Origin: Streptomyces sp. CB00316
GTDB taxonomy: Bacteria > Actinomycetota > Actinomycetes > Streptomycetales > Streptomycetaceae
Assembly: GCF_001905595.1 (NCBI RefSeq)
Contig: NZ_LIXI01000004.1
Coordinates: 434,001 to 498,000 of the forward strand
Direction: 5' to 3'
Length of the DNA stretch: 64,000 nt
Below the pieces are notes generated by a model. The model was not told where the DNA came from. It made no database searches and worked only from the letters and a program-made list of their open reading frames with translations. Below are positions 34,945 to 48,882 of the stretch, one piece after another (within the stretch, counting starts at the first letter, position 1; each line of letters opens with the position of its first letter). The position numbers and the translations under genes are program-made.

Positions 34945-37900
34945 TTGGCCGCCTCGCGCAACGCCTCGACCGCGAATACGAACAACGGTGCCAGCACCGC
35001 CCCGCTGCGCATCTCTTTTGCAAAGATCAAGGAGCCCCTCGAGGTTCCGAACCTCCTCGCGCTGCAGACCGAGAGCTTTGACTGGCTCCTCGGTAATGCC
35101 GCCTGGAAGGCTCGCGTCGAGGCTGCTCTGGACAGTGGACAAGACGTCCCCACCAAGTCCGGCCTGGAGGAGATCTTCGAGGAGATCTCACCGATCGAGG
35201 ACTTCTCCGGGTCGATGTCGCTTACGTTCCGCGACCACCGCTTCGAGCCCCCGAAGAACTCGATCGACGAGTGCAAGGAGCGCGACTTCACGTTCGCCGC
35301 GCCGCTCTTCGTCACGGCCGAGTTCACCAACAACGAGACCGGCGAGATCAAGTCCCAGACGGTCTTCATGGGCGACTTCCCGCTCATGACCAACAAGGGC
35401 ACCTTCGTCATCAACGGCACCGAGCGTGTCGTCGTGTCGCAGCTGGTCCGCTCGCCGGGTGTCTACTTCGACTCCTCCATCGACAAGACGTCCGACAAGG
35501 ACATCTTCTCCGCCAAGATCATCCCTTCCCGGGGTGCCTGGCTGGAGATGGAGATCGACAAGCGCGACATGGTCGGTGTCCGCATCGACCGCAAGCGCAA
35601 GCAGTCCGTCACCGTTCTCCTGAAGGCTCTCGGCTGGAGCACCGAGCAGATCCTCGAGGAGTTCGGCGAGTACGAGTCGATGCGCGCCACCCTGGAGAAG
35701 GACCACACCCAGGGCCAGGACGACGCGCTGCTCGACATCTACCGCAAGCTGCGCCCGGGCGAGCCGCCCACGCGCGAGGCCGCCCAGACGCTGCTCGAGA
35801 ACCTCTACTTCAACCCGAAGCGCTACGACCTCGCGAAGGTCGGCCGCTACAAGGTGAACAAGAAGCTCGGCGCCGATGAGCCGCTGGACGCCGGGGTGCT
35901 CACCACCGACGACGTCATCGCGACCATCAAGTACCTGGTCAAGCTGCACGCCGGTGAGACCGAGACGATCGGTGAGTCGGGCCGGGAGATCGTCGTCGAG
36001 ACCGACGACATCGACCACTTCGGCAACCGTCGCCTGCGCAACGTCGGCGAGCTCATCCAGAACCAGGTCCGTACGGGCCTGGCGCGGATGGAGCGCGTCG
36101 TGCGTGAGCGCATGACGACCCAGGACGTCGAGGCGATCACGCCGCAGACCCTGATCAACATCCGGCCGGTCGTCGCCTCCATCAAGGAGTTCTTCGGCAC
36201 CAGCCAGCTGTCGCAGTTCATGGACCAGAACAACCCGCTGTCGGGTCTCACCCACAAGCGCCGCCTGTCGGCTCTTGGCCCGGGTGGTCTCTCCCGTGAG
36301 CGGGCCGGCTTCGAGGTCCGTGACGTGCACCCGTCCCACTACGGGCGCATGTGTCCGATCGAGACCCCTGAAGGCCCGAACATCGGCCTGATCGGTTCGC
36401 TCGCCTCGTACGGCCGCGTCAACGCGTTCGGCTTCATCGAGACGCCGTACCGCAAGGTCGTCGACGGCCAGGTCACCGACGACGTCGACTACATCACGGC
36501 CGACGAGGAGGACCGCTTCGTCATCGCCCAGGCGAACGCGATCCTCTCCGAGGAACTGCGCTTCACCGAGCCCCGCGTCCTGGTCCGCCGTCGTGGCGGA
36601 GAGGTCGACTACGTGCCTGGCACGGACGTCGACTACATGGACGTCTCGCCGCGCCAGATGGTGTCCGTCGCCACCGCGATGATCCCCTTCCTGGAGCACG
36701 ACGACGCCAACCGTGCCCTCATGGGCGCGAACATGATGCGGCAGGCGGTGCCGCTCATCAAGTCCGAGGCGCCGCTCGTCGGCACCGGCATGGAGTACCG
36801 CTGCGCCACCGACGCCGGTGACGTGCTCAAGGCCGAGAAGGACGGTGTGGTCCAGGAGGTCTCCGCGGACTACATCACCGTCACGAACGACGACGGCACG
36901 TACACCACGTACCGCATCGCCAAGTTCATGCGCTCCAACCAGGGCACCTCGGTGAACCAGAAGGTCGTCGTCTCCGAGGGCGACCGGGTCATCGCCGAGC
37001 AGGTCCTCGCCGACGGTCCGGCCACCGAGAACGGTGAGATGGCCCTCGGCAAGAACCTCCTCGTGGCGTTCATGCCGTGGGAGGGTCACAACTACGAGGA
37101 CGCGATCATCCTGTCGCAGCGCCTCGTGCAGGACGACGTCCTCTCCTCGATCCACATCGAGGAGCACGAGGTCGACGCCCGTGACACCAAGCTCGGCCCG
37201 GAGGAGATCACCCGGGACATCCCGAACGTCTCCGAAGAGGTCCTCGCCGACCTCGACGAGCGCGGCATCATCCGGATCGGTGCCGAGGTCGTCGCCGGTG
37301 ACATCCTCGTCGGCAAGGTCACGCCCAAGGGTGAGACCGAGCTGACCCCCGAGGAGCGCCTGCTCCGCGCGATCTTCGGTGAGAAGGCGCGCGAGGTGCG
37401 CGACACCTCGCTGAAGGTGCCGCACGGTGAGATCGGCAAGGTCATCGGCGTCCGCGTCTTCGACCGCGAAGAGGGCGACGAGCTGCCGCCGGGCGTGAAC
37501 CAGCTGGTCCGCGTCTACGTCGCGCAGAAGCGCAAGATCACCGATGGTGACAAGCTCGCCGGACGTCACGGCAACAAGGGCGTCATCTCGAAGATCCTGC
37601 CGATCGAGGACATGCCGTTCCTGGAGGACGGCACCCCGGTCGACATCATCCTCAACCCGCTGGGTGTCCCGTCCCGAATGAACCCGGGACAGGTCCTGGA
37701 GATCCACCTCGGCTGGCTCGCCAGCCGCGGCTGGGACGTCTCCGGCCTCGGTGAGGATTGGGCCAAGCGCCTGCAGTCCATCGGCGCCGACCAGGTTCCC
37801 CCGGGCACCAACGTCGCCACGCCCGTCTTCGACGGTGCGCGCGAGGACGAGATCTCCGGCCTCTTCCAGGCCACGATCCCCAACCGCGACGGCGACCGCC

Positions 37901-38430
37901 TGGTGCAGCCCTCCGGCAAGGCCCAGCTCTACGACGGCCGCTCCGGCGAGCCGTTCCCGGAACCGGTCTCGGTCGGCTTCATGTACATCCTCAAGCTCCA
38001 CCACCTGGTCGACGACAAGCTGCACGCGCGTTCGACCGGTCCGTACTCCATGATCACCCAGCAGCCGCTGGGTGGTAAGGCTCAGTTCGGTGGACAGCGC
38101 TTCGGTGAGATGGAGGTGTGGGCGCTGGAAGCGTACGGCGCCGCGTACGCCCTCCAGGAGCTGCTGACGATCAAGTCCGACGACGTGACCGGCCGCGTGA
38201 AGGTCTACGAGGCCATCGTCAAGGGCGAGAACATCCCCGAGCCGGGCATCCCCGAGTCCTTCAAGGTGCTCATCAAGGAAATGCAGTCGCTCTGCCTCAA
38301 CGTGGAGGTGCTCTCCTCGGACGGTATGTCCATCGAGATGCGCGACACGGACGAGGACGTCTTCCGCGCAGCGGAGGAGCTCGGTATCGACCTGTCCCGG
38401 CGAGAGCCGAGCAGCGTCGAAGAGGTCTGA
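34945..38430 (+). CDS. rpoB: RNA polymerase beta subunit
   Basis: 1161 residues from TTG 34945, which has GGAAGGA 7 bases upstream and gives the canonical Streptomyces start [15 protein letters not shown]. The rifampicin region reads [14 protein letters not shown] then [13 protein letters not shown], with the usual Asp, His and Ser residues unchanged, so this allele looks rifampicin-sensitive. An upstream in-frame start at 34876 is not needed. Followed by rpoC. Confidence 0.97.
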   Translation: MAASRNASTANTNNGASTAPLRISFAKIKEPLEVPNLLALQTESFDWLLGNAAWKARVEAALDSGQDVPTKSGLEEIFEEISPIEDFSGSMSLTFRDHRFEPPKNSIDECKERDFTFAAPLFVTAEFTNNETGEIKSQTVFMGDFPLMTNKGTFVINGTERVVVSQLVRSPGVYFDSSIDKTSDKDIFSAKIIPSRGAWLEMEIDKRDMVGVRIDRKRKQSVTVLLKALGWSTEQILEEFGEYESMRATLEKDHTQGQDDALLDIYRKLRPGEPPTREAAQTLLENLYFNPKRYDLAKVGRYKVNKKLGADEPLDAGVLTTDDVIATIKYLVKLHAGETETIGESGREIVVETDDIDHFGNRRLRNVGELIQNQVRTGLARMERVVRERMTTQDVEAITPQTLINIRPVVASIKEFFGTSQLSQFMDQNNPLSGLTHKRRLSALGPGGLSRERAGFEVRDVHPSHYGRMCPIETPEGPNIGLIGSLASYGRVNAFGFIETPYRKVVDGQVTDDVDYITADEEDRFVIAQANAILSEELRFTEPRVLVRRRGGEVDYVPGTDVDYMDVSPRQMVSVATAMIPFLEHDDANRALMGANMMRQAVPLIKSEAPLVGTGMEYRCATDAGDVLKAEKDGVVQEVSADYITVTNDDGTYTTYRIAKFMRSNQGTSVNQKVVVSEGDRVIAEQVLADGPATENGEMALGKNLLVAFMPWEGHNYEDAIILSQRLVQDDVLSSIHIEEHEVDARDTKLGPEEITRDIPNVSEEVLADLDERGIIRIGAEVVAGDILVGKVTPKGETELTPEERLLRAIFGEKAREVRDTSLKVPHGEIGKVIGVRVFDREEGDELPPGVNQLVRVYVAQKRKITDGDKLAGRHGNKGVISKILPIEDMPFLEDGTPVDIILNPLGVPSRMNPGQVLEIHLGWLASRGWDVSGLGEDWAKRLQSIGADQVPPGTNVATPVFDGAREDEISGLFQATIPNRDGDRLVQPSGKAQLYDGRSGEPFPEPVSVGFMYILKLHHLVDDKLHARSTGPYSMITQQPLGGKAQFGGQRFGEMEVWALEAYGAAYALQELLTIKSDDVTGRVKVYEAIVKGENIPEPGIPESFKVLIKEMQSLCLNVEVLSSDGMSIEMRDTDEDVFRAAEELGIDLSRREPSSVEEV

Positions 38431-38560
38431 CGGGTTCGCCGGCCGGATCCCCGTGATCCGGCCGGCTCTCCCCGGACCCGTTCAGACCATTGCTGAAGTG
38501 CCCCGATTTCTCGCTTCCGAGCGAGGGGGCTCGAACCCCCGAAAGAGGGATTGACGACAA

Positions 38561-42460
<3,900 letters not shown>

Positions 42461-42480
42461 GCGAGTCGCTTGAACGCCTG

Positions 42481-42517
42481 AGGGCGGCCGTCCCGTACGT
42501 CACGGGGTGGCCGCCCT
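42481..42517 (+). terminator. Terminator after rpoC
   Basis: Outer stem AGGGCGGCC/GGCCGCCCT (42481-42489 with 42509-42517), with further inner pairing. It lies between convergent rpoC and the tail-module genes and may serve both strands. Confidence 0.75.
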
Positions 42518-42541
42518 TCGGCGTATGCGGGGCCGGCCGGT

Positions 42542-42802
42542 TCAGCGGAGCGTCTCCCACAGCGCAATGGCGACCCCGGCCGTCGCGGTGAGCGCGGCGA
42601 CGCTCGCCAGTGGCCAGCGGGAGCGTTCCAGCAGGTCGAGGCGGGCCTCGTGGTCGGCGAGCTGCTTGTCCGTCTGGTCGCTGCGCTGGACCAGCAGTGC
42701 CAGCTGCCCGTCGGCGCGGGCGAAGCCGGCCTCCAGGCTGCCGCGCATCCGCTCCAGTTCCAGGGCGACGGCCACGGGGTTGTTCGGGTCGGTATCCGTC
42801 AT
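42542..42802 (-). CDS. Membrane-anchored coiled-coil lysis accessory protein
   Basis: 86 residues. An amphipathic helix and coiled coil (about 10-60, LERMRGSLEAGFARADGQLA) precede one C-terminal membrane helix. The layout resembles XhlA-type lysis proteins. It overlaps the holin-like gene by 4 bases (ATGA) and ends the tail operon. Confidence 0.65.
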   Translation of the reverse strand: MTDTDPNNPVAVALELERMRGSLEAGFARADGQLALLVQRSDQTDKQLADHEARLDLLERSRWPLASVAALTATAGVAIALWETLR

Positions 42803-43026
42803 GGGCGGCCCTCCGGCGGTTCGGTGCGCAGCCAGCGCGGGAGCAGGGCCTGGACACCCGGCACGGCCATCACCCGGGTCACCACCCCCGCGACGGCCAG
42901 GGCCCCGGCGATCCGGGGCAGGGTCGCGGGGAGTCCGGACGCGTCCACGAGTGCGGGCAGGAGCACGGCAAGGGCGAGGGCCGTCTGCAGGACGGTACGG
43001 GCGGTACGCCGGGCGGCGTCGGACAT
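42799..43026 (-). CDS. Putative holin
   Basis: 75 residues with two hydrophobic helices (about 10-30 and 35-58) and a basic C-terminus. ATG 43026 has GGAGGAG upstream. Small size, two helices and position right after the endolysin gene support a holin that lets the amidase reach the wall. Confidence 0.65.
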   Translation of the reverse strand: MSDAARRTARTVLQTALALAVLLPALVDASGLPATLPRIAGALAVAGVVTRVMAVPGVQALLPRWLRTEPPEGRP

Positions 43027-43061
43027 GGCAGGCTCCTCCATGCGGTCACGGTTGCGTCGGG

Positions 43062-44018
43062 TCACGGGTTCTTGGCGGTGTACGGGACCTTCAGGGCGTC
43101 CCAGGACGTGCGGCCCGGCCGGCCGTCGGCGTCCGCACCGCGGAAGCCGAGCTTGCGCTGCCAGGCGGCGTACGAGCGCCGGTCGGCCTCGGTCCACCGG
43201 GGACCGGGCCCGACGGCGTACGCTCCACAGCCCTCGGCCACCAGCCTCCGGCCCATGGCGGTGATGACGGGGGAGCTGGGGCGGGCGGTGAAGAAGGAGG
43301 CGCCGGGGAAGGGCTGGTAGCGGGGGGTGGTGGGTTTCCCGGGCTGCGTGGGCTTTGCAGGGTGGGACGGCTTCGAGGGCTGTTTCGGGAGGCTTCCCGG
43401 GGTGGTCGTCAGGCGGGTCGCGACGCGGGTGCGCATCGACGGCATGGTGAAGCCGCGCGGGTCGATCTTGGCGGCCGACCACTCCGCGTGGCCGATGACG
43501 GAGCGGGCGCTCCAGCCGTGGGCTCGGCAGACGGCCGCCGACGCGCGTTCGATCGCCTCCAGCTGGGCGGCGGGCCAGGGATCCTTGCCGTCGCCCAGGT
43601 TGACGCACTCGAAGCCGTAGAAGCGGGCGTTGCCGTCGACGGCGCCCGCGCTGCCGTCGTGGGCGCGCGGGGCGGGCGGGCGGTCGCCGTAGTCCTCCGC
43701 GACGACGCGGGCGAGCACGGCCGGGTCACCGCCGCCCGCGTGGTTGGCGCGGCCCGCCGAGATCAGGTGGACGGTGCCCGCCTTGTCGATGACGCCGTGG
43801 CAGAGCGGGCCGGGCAGGGAGGCGTAGCCGTCGCGGCAGAGGGCGACGGAGGCGGCGCTTCCGCTGCTCACGGTGTGGTGGATCATCACCCCGTTCACGG
43901 GGCCCCAGACGCCCTTGTGGTTGCGGTGGCGGGTGCGCCAGCCCGGGTGCTCGACGACGGTGACGCCTTCGGCGCGCAGGGCGGCGAGCAGCCGGTCGGC
44001 GGTGAGTGGTGTGGCCAC
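43062..44018 (-). CDS. N-acetylmuramoyl-L-alanine amidase endolysin
   Basis: 318 residues from GTG 44018. An amidase_2 domain spans about 20-190, with the metal residues in VMIHHTV (47-48) and IGHAEWSAAKIDPRG. A Pro/Lys/Thr linker (205-235) follows, then a C-terminal peptidoglycan-binding domain (PRWTEADRRSYAAWQRKLG). No signal peptide is seen, as expected for a holin-released lysin. It would open the producing cell. Confidence 0.88.
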   Translation of the reverse strand: MATPLTADRLLAALRAEGVTVVEHPGWRTRHRNHKGVWGPVNGVMIHHTVSSGSAASVALCRDGYASLPGPLCHGVIDKAGTVHLISAGRANHAGGGDPAVLARVVAEDYGDRPPAPRAHDGSAGAVDGNARFYGFECVNLGDGKDPWPAAQLEAIERASAAVCRAHGWSARSVIGHAEWSAAKIDPRGFTMPSMRTRVATRLTTTPGSLPKQPSKPSHPAKPTQPGKPTTPRYQPFPGASFFTARPSSPVITAMGRRLVAEGCGAYAVGPGPRWTEADRRSYAAWQRKLGFRGADADGRPGRTSWDALKVPYTAKNP

Positions 44019-44135
44019 GGGTGGCGGTCCTTCCGGTGCGGTGTACGTGAGTGGGTACGGGGGCGGGCGCGGCGGAGCCCCGTACCGGTGGGGACGGGTC
44101 CGGTACGGGGCTCGGGATCGGTGCGCGAGGGTGGG

Positions 44136-45596
44136 TCAGGCGGCGAGCGCGGCCCAGATCGCGTTGGAGTCGGCGACGACGTTGCCCACCGGGAAGGAGG
44201 TGGGCAGCGAGGTCTGGCCGGTGGTGCTGAGGCGGCCGTGCCGGATGAAGGCGCCCGGCATCCGGGCGCTGCCGCCCGGGGCCTGGCCCACGCTGGAGCC
44301 GCGCAGGAAGGCGGGGCCGCTGGTGCTGGGGTTGGGGCCGTTGATCACCAGGGCCACCCAGTAGCTGCCCGGGGCGGCGGTGTACTGGGTGGTGAGCGGG
44401 CAGAGGACGGTGCGGCCCTCGGTCGCGGTGAACAGGGTGTTCAGGGCGGCGGTCACGCCGACGCGGACTCCGGCGCTCGTGTAGAGGCCGGCGAATGAGG
44501 CAGCGCCCAGGGTGTTGCCCACGTAGCCGGGGACGTAGAAGGCGATGTTCTTCACGGTCGTCTGCGCGTGCAGGGGGACGCCGATGAGGTAGACCCAGCC
44601 GTTGATGCAGTACTGCGGGGTGGCGGCGGAGCCGCAGGCTGGGTCGAAGGCCCAGCCCGCGAACCCGACGGCGGACGGGGACCAGCTGCCGGCCGAGGAG
44701 ACCGCGTCCACGTAGCCGCGGCGGGTGAGCTGGTCGGGGGTGGTTGGGGTGACGGTGGTGAGCGGCGGGGTGTCGAAGGTCTTCGCGCCGCGGACGGTCT
44801 GGTCGCCGGTGAGCAGGACGGCGTCGCCGCTCGCGACGGCCGAGACGTCGGTGGCGTTGAGGACGACCGGGCCGGTGCGGCCGTTGACCGAGGTGACAGG
44901 GGAGCCGTCGATGGCCAGATAGCGGGCGTCGCCGGCGGCCTGGGAGAGGGCGCCGACGTCGGTGGCGGCGAGGGTGACGTTGCCGGTCTTGCCGTTGACC
45001 GAGGCCACTGCGCCGCCGCCGACCGGGAGCTGGGCGGCCGGGACCAGGCCGTCGGCGCCGAGGGTGGCGACTCCGCCGGGGGTGCCGGCCCGGGAGGCGT
45101 CCACGGCGGAGACGTCGGCGGCGGTGAGCACGATGTCCGCGTCGGTCTTCCCGTTGACGGAGTGCACGGCTCCGGCGGGGCCGGCGGGTCCCTGCGGGCC
45201 GAGTTCGCCGGGCGGACCGGCCGGACCCGGTACGGCGACGTACTGCGGGTTGGCCGGGTCGGCCGGGGCGATGTCGGCCAGGTCGACGGTGGGCTGGTCG
45301 GCGCTCAGCACGATCTGGTAGCTGCGGGCGGTGCGGCCGAGGCCGGAGAGCCGTTCGGTGACGGTGTACGTCCACATGGCGGGGTTCCAGCCGGGGGCGT
45401 CGGTGGCCGGCAGCACGACGTGGAGCCGGCCCTCGGAGTCGAGGGTGGCGCGGGTGGGGCCGCCCAGGAAGAGGTCCTCCTCAGCGTGGGTGAGCAGGGC
45501 AGGCGGCCGGAAGTCGACGGTCCCGCTCATGGGGCGGCCGTCGGGGGTGAGGTAGCGGGCGGTGACGGTGACGGTGGGGATGGACTGGGGCAGCAT
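44136..45596 (-). CDS. Collagen-like phage tail fibre
   Basis: 486 residues from ATG 45596. The N-terminal 120 residues form a beta-rich domain that probably attaches to the baseplate. A Gly-X-Y run (GPAGPPGELGPQGPAGPAG) follows. Three copies of an SVNGKTG ... ADVSAV-type unit come next, then a C-terminal globular head (about 300-486) likely to bind the receptor. This is the normal build of Streptomyces siphophage fibres. Target specificity cannot be told. Confidence 0.82.
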   Translation of the reverse strand: MLPQSIPTVTVTARYLTPDGRPMSGTVDFRPPALLTHAEEDLFLGGPTRATLDSEGRLHVVLPATDAPGWNPAMWTYTVTERLSGLGRTARSYQIVLSADQPTVDLADIAPADPANPQYVAVPGPAGPPGELGPQGPAGPAGAVHSVNGKTDADIVLTAADVSAVDASRAGTPGGVATLGADGLVPAAQLPVGGGAVASVNGKTGNVTLAATDVGALSQAAGDARYLAIDGSPVTSVNGRTGPVVLNATDVSAVASGDAVLLTGDQTVRGAKTFDTPPLTTVTPTTPDQLTRRGYVDAVSSAGSWSPSAVGFAGWAFDPACGSAATPQYCINGWVYLIGVPLHAQTTVKNIAFYVPGYVGNTLGAASFAGLYTSAGVRVGVTAALNTLFTATEGRTVLCPLTTQYTAAPGSYWVALVINGPNPSTSGPAFLRGSSVGQAPGGSARMPGAFIRHGRLSTTGQTSLPTSFPVGNVVADSNAIWAALAA

Positions 45597-45784
45597 GGGG
45601 CTCCTTGGGTGGGTGTTCGTGGCCGGGGGCGAGCCGCTCATCTGCCCGTCCGGCGTGTGGGGCGGGCCTGTCCCCGGCTTGTCCGGCGCGCGGGGACGGG
45701 CTGGAGTGGTGCCGGGCGGGCTGGAGGGGGCCCGCCGCACGGGCTGGCATGGCGGGGCACGCCGGGAGCGAGTGGAACGGGCCC

Positions 45785-46498
45785 CTAGGACTCCAGGCCG
45801 TACAAGGTCAGAGGTTGGCAGCGGAGCGTGGTGCCGGCGGTGGTGACCCTGGCCTGGATCTCGAACGTCACCGTCGCCCCGTACTCCACCCCCACCCGCT
45901 CCGTGAACACCAGCCCCGCCCCCGGCCCGCCCACCGGGCCCAGCTGGACGCCGTCCACCAGCAGCCGGACCTCGCCCGGCGCGCCCTCCACCGCGATCTC
46001 GCAGTGCAGGCGCGGGTGCTGGACGAGACCGGGGCCCCGGTGGAGCGTGGCCCAGGTGGTGGCACCGGTGGACTCCCAGCGGGCGGGGGCGACGGGGGCG
46101 GGCAGGGCGAAGGGGAGGTAGGGGCGGGCCAGACCGCCCAGTACGGTGTCGTCGGCCAGGACCACGTTGCCCCGCCGGTCCAGGATCCGGACCGGCTGCA
46201 CCGCCTGCGGGTCCGGCGCCCCGGTCCACACCGTCAGCGCCAGCGAACCGTCGTCGCGGCGGACGACCAGCCCCTGCTGCGGGGTCTCCTCGTCGCGGTC
46301 GGGCGCGACCCGGCCGAGGTAGAGGAGGTCCTGGTCGCCCGTCGCACGCACCCGCAGCCGGCCGCGCTCACCGATGACCACCTCGCCGCCCGCGATGCTG
46401 TTCAGCGCCGGGGTGGTGTTGGCGCTGCCCATCAACTCCCTGACCTGGCGCTCCAGCGCGCGGATGCGGTCGAGCAGGTCGGTGGGGATGATCGCCAC
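45785..46498 (-). CDS. Minor tail/baseplate protein
   Basis: 237 residues from GTG 46498, three bases after the preceding gene. It starts with a coiled-coil segment (LLDRIRALERQVRELMG) and continues as beta-rich sequence. This combination is common in trimeric baseplate or fibre-hub proteins of actinophages. No catalytic motif. Confidence 0.65.
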   Translation of the reverse strand: MAIIPTDLLDRIRALERQVRELMGSANTTPALNSIAGGEVVIGERGRLRVRATGDQDLLYLGRVAPDRDEETPQQGLVVRRDDGSLALTVWTGAPDPQAVQPVRILDRRGNVVLADDTVLGGLARPYLPFALPAPVAPARWESTGATTWATLHRGPGLVQHPRLHCEIAVEGAPGEVRLLVDGVQLGPVGGPGAGLVFTERVGVEYGATVTFEIQARVTTAGTTLRCQPLTLYGLES

Positions 46499-46501
46499 GG
46501 G

Positions 46502-47620
46502 TCACACTCCTTCCAGGTAGAGGACGGCGGTCTCCTGCTTGCCGCGCTGCGGCGGGGTGACCGCCATCCCGACGATCCGGTAGTGCGCGTCCAGCCCTTC
46601 GTGGTGCCACAGGTCGTGGATGCGCAGCCGGATGCGGGCGCCGATCAGGGCCGGAGTGACCCGCCCGTCCAGCCGTACGGTCAGCTCGGGGATGACCTCG
46701 GGCCGCCGCTGCCGGGCCAGTTCGGCGCGGGCCAGCGAGCGCAGGGTCGCCGCGTCGCTCACCCCGCCGTGGTCCGAGGTCTGCTCCAGCAGGGGCCACC
46801 CCTGGGCGAACTCCTCGGCCAGCTCCTCGAAGACCGTCAGCGGTTCGGACTCCTGGGACTGGTCGGTGTTGGCCGACTCGCCCCGGGCCACCCACACGTT
46901 CGCCTGCACGGTCGAGTCGGTGGGCAGGCTGTAGGTCAGGACGGGACCGGGGTGGTCCAGCACCAGGTCGCTGTGGCCGGTACGGATCTGCGGGTGGCCG
47001 AGCTGGAGCCGCTTGACGCGGGTGCCCTCGGCATCCCGGTAGCAGTGGATGCGCCACTCGAAGCCGTCGTTCAACTGGCCGGCCTTGTCGAGGAGTTCGC
47101 GGATACGGGCGAGCGCCGAATAGGCGTGGGCGTAGTCGCGTACGATCCCCGACCGCTCATGGCCGAGGCTGATCCCGATGTCCCCGCCCGGCTGCTCCTG
47201 GGCGTGGGCGACCAGGAGCCGGGCGATGTCGAACTGGTCCAGCCCGGTACCGGCCAGGTCCTGGCTCAGGATGCGGTGGTCCAGGTACGAGTCGAAGGTC
47301 CCGGCCTGGAACTGCACGGTGAGCCGGCCCTGCCCGTCCGAGGCCGGGGTGCAGGTCCACAGCACCCCGCCCCACCAGATGTCCCCGTCCCGCTCCAGCC
47401 AGACCGCCGTGCGTCCGGGCAGCAGCGCTTCCCGGGCCCGGGCCGCGAGCGCCCCCTGGGGCAGGGGGACGGTGGCGGAGAGGGAGCCCGGCTTGCCGAT
47501 GAAGTCGTCGAACTTGGTCTCCGTCAGGGGCAGGACGTCCAGCAGCCGGTCCGTGCGCAGATCGCAGAAGAGGGCCCGGTAGACGGGCCCCTGCGAGGAG
47601 GAGGGTGAGTTGCGGATCAT
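46502..47620 (-). CDS. Gp37-like tail/baseplate hub protein
   Basis: 372 residues from ATG 47620. The sequence matches the phage tail-hub group known as ReqiPepy6 Gp37-like, structurally related to gp27-type hubs: MIRNSPSS start, then TDRLLDVLPLTETKFDDFIG and WWGGVLWTCTP. It would form the ring that links the tail tube to the fibres. Gap of 8 bases to the upstream gene. Confidence 0.75.
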   Translation of the reverse strand: MIRNSPSSSQGPVYRALFCDLRTDRLLDVLPLTETKFDDFIGKPGSLSATVPLPQGALAARAREALLPGRTAVWLERDGDIWWGGVLWTCTPASDGQGRLTVQFQAGTFDSYLDHRILSQDLAGTGLDQFDIARLLVAHAQEQPGGDIGISLGHERSGIVRDYAHAYSALARIRELLDKAGQLNDGFEWRIHCYRDAEGTRVKRLQLGHPQIRTGHSDLVLDHPGPVLTYSLPTDSTVQANVWVARGESANTDQSQESEPLTVFEELAEEFAQGWPLLEQTSDHGGVSDAATLRSLARAELARQRRPEVIPELTVRLDGRVTPALIGARIRLRIHDLWHHEGLDAHYRIVGMAVTPPQRGKQETAVLYLEGV

Positions 47621-47628
47621 CTGCCGCC

Positions 47629-48828
47629 TCACAGGACCGGGTCGACGCGGATGAAGCGGTTGTCGTACCAGCCCCGGCTGCTGGTCGCGGAGGTCGCGTA
47701 GGCGGAAACGGCGGTGTAGGCGGAGCCGGCCTGGAGCCCGGTGACCATGTACGTCGTCGACACCGAGACCGGCGACTTGGTGCCGACCTGGGCCGCGCGC
47801 CGCTCGTCGGCGGCGGAGACCAGCACACCGTCCTTGCGGATGTTGGCGCTCATCCGGGCCCACTGGCCCTCCACCCCCGCGTTCCCCAGGAACCCCAGGG
47901 TCACGAAGACCGCGCCGGAGACCGGTGCGGTGAACGCGGCGGTGATGGTGGGGCCGACCGTGTCGGTGACCGCCTCGACCCAGGTGGTGCTGGCGCAGTA
48001 GCCGCCGTCGGTGTTGTTGGCCCAGGCGGAGGCGGTGACGGCGGGCCGCCACACGGTGCCGTCCCAGCGCTGGAGCCGCCCGCCCTCGTCGCGGTACTGC
48101 CCGGTGTACTCGCCCCGGGCGAGAGCGCCCTGCGGGGCGATGCCGCCGATCTGGCGCGGGTAGGCGACCCAGCGGGTGCCGTCCCAGCGCTGCATCTCCC
48201 GGGCGGTGTCCCGGTACTGGCCGACGTAACCGCCGGGCACATCGCGGTTCCAGGACTCCGGGAGGATGCCGCCGACGGCCACGGTGGGCACGCGCAGGTC
48301 GTACACGGCGTTGGCCCAGTCGATGCCGCCGGTGCCGACGGACGCGCCGGCCGGGATCAGGACCCGGGCGAGCGGAAGGGAGGCCTCCGGGAGGCGCGGC
48401 GGCTCGGGGGAGCTCTTCGCCTCGCCCTGGATGACCTCCAGGGTGGCTTCGGTGCTGCCCCCGCCGTCGGACTGGGCGTCGCGGATTCGCAGGACCACCA
48501 GGTCGATCCGGGGGTTGGCGGCATTGCCGTCCTCGAAGCCCACGTCGGTGTGGTCGGTGAGGACGACCGGGTAGGCCCCGGCCCGGCCCTGGCCCTGGAT
48601 CACGGCCCGGCCCGGCGCGACGGTGGCCCGCATCCCCGCGGACTCGCCGTACACGTAGAGCCCGGACATCAGGTAGGTGCCGTTCTCGGCGCCGGGGATC
48701 ACTCCGCCCGCGCTGGTCAGGGGGCCGGTCGGGGCCATCGTCCCGAGCGGGGAGAGGCGGGTGTCGGCGCGGGACTGGCCGGATTCGGTCTCGGTGCGGT
48801 TGATCAGCCAGGCGCTGCGTACGGGCAT
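47629..48828 (-). CDS. Tail fibre/baseplate protein with RWDGT repeats
   Basis: 399 residues from ATG 48828. Residues about 200-260 contain two repeats of a QYRD...QRWDGTxW unit, a motif seen in phage surface proteins. The C-terminal 130 residues look like a fibronectin- or jelly-roll-like head. It is part of the distal tail block. Confidence 0.7.
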   Translation of the reverse strand: MPVRSAWLINRTETESGQSRADTRLSPLGTMAPTGPLTSAGGVIPGAENGTYLMSGLYVYGESAGMRATVAPGRAVIQGQGRAGAYPVVLTDHTDVGFEDGNAANPRIDLVVLRIRDAQSDGGGSTEATLEVIQGEAKSSPEPPRLPEASLPLARVLIPAGASVGTGGIDWANAVYDLRVPTVAVGGILPESWNRDVPGGYVGQYRDTAREMQRWDGTRWVAYPRQIGGIAPQGALARGEYTGQYRDEGGRLQRWDGTVWRPAVTASAWANNTDGGYCASTTWVEAVTDTVGPTITAAFTAPVSGAVFVTLGFLGNAGVEGQWARMSANIRKDGVLVSAADERRAAQVGTKSPVSVSTTYMVTGLQAGSAYTAVSAYATSATSSRGWYDNRFIRVDPVL

Positions 48829-48882
48829 GGGTCCTCCTGGAAGCAAGACGGACGAGGTGGTCGTGGTAGGCCGGAGTGGGGC

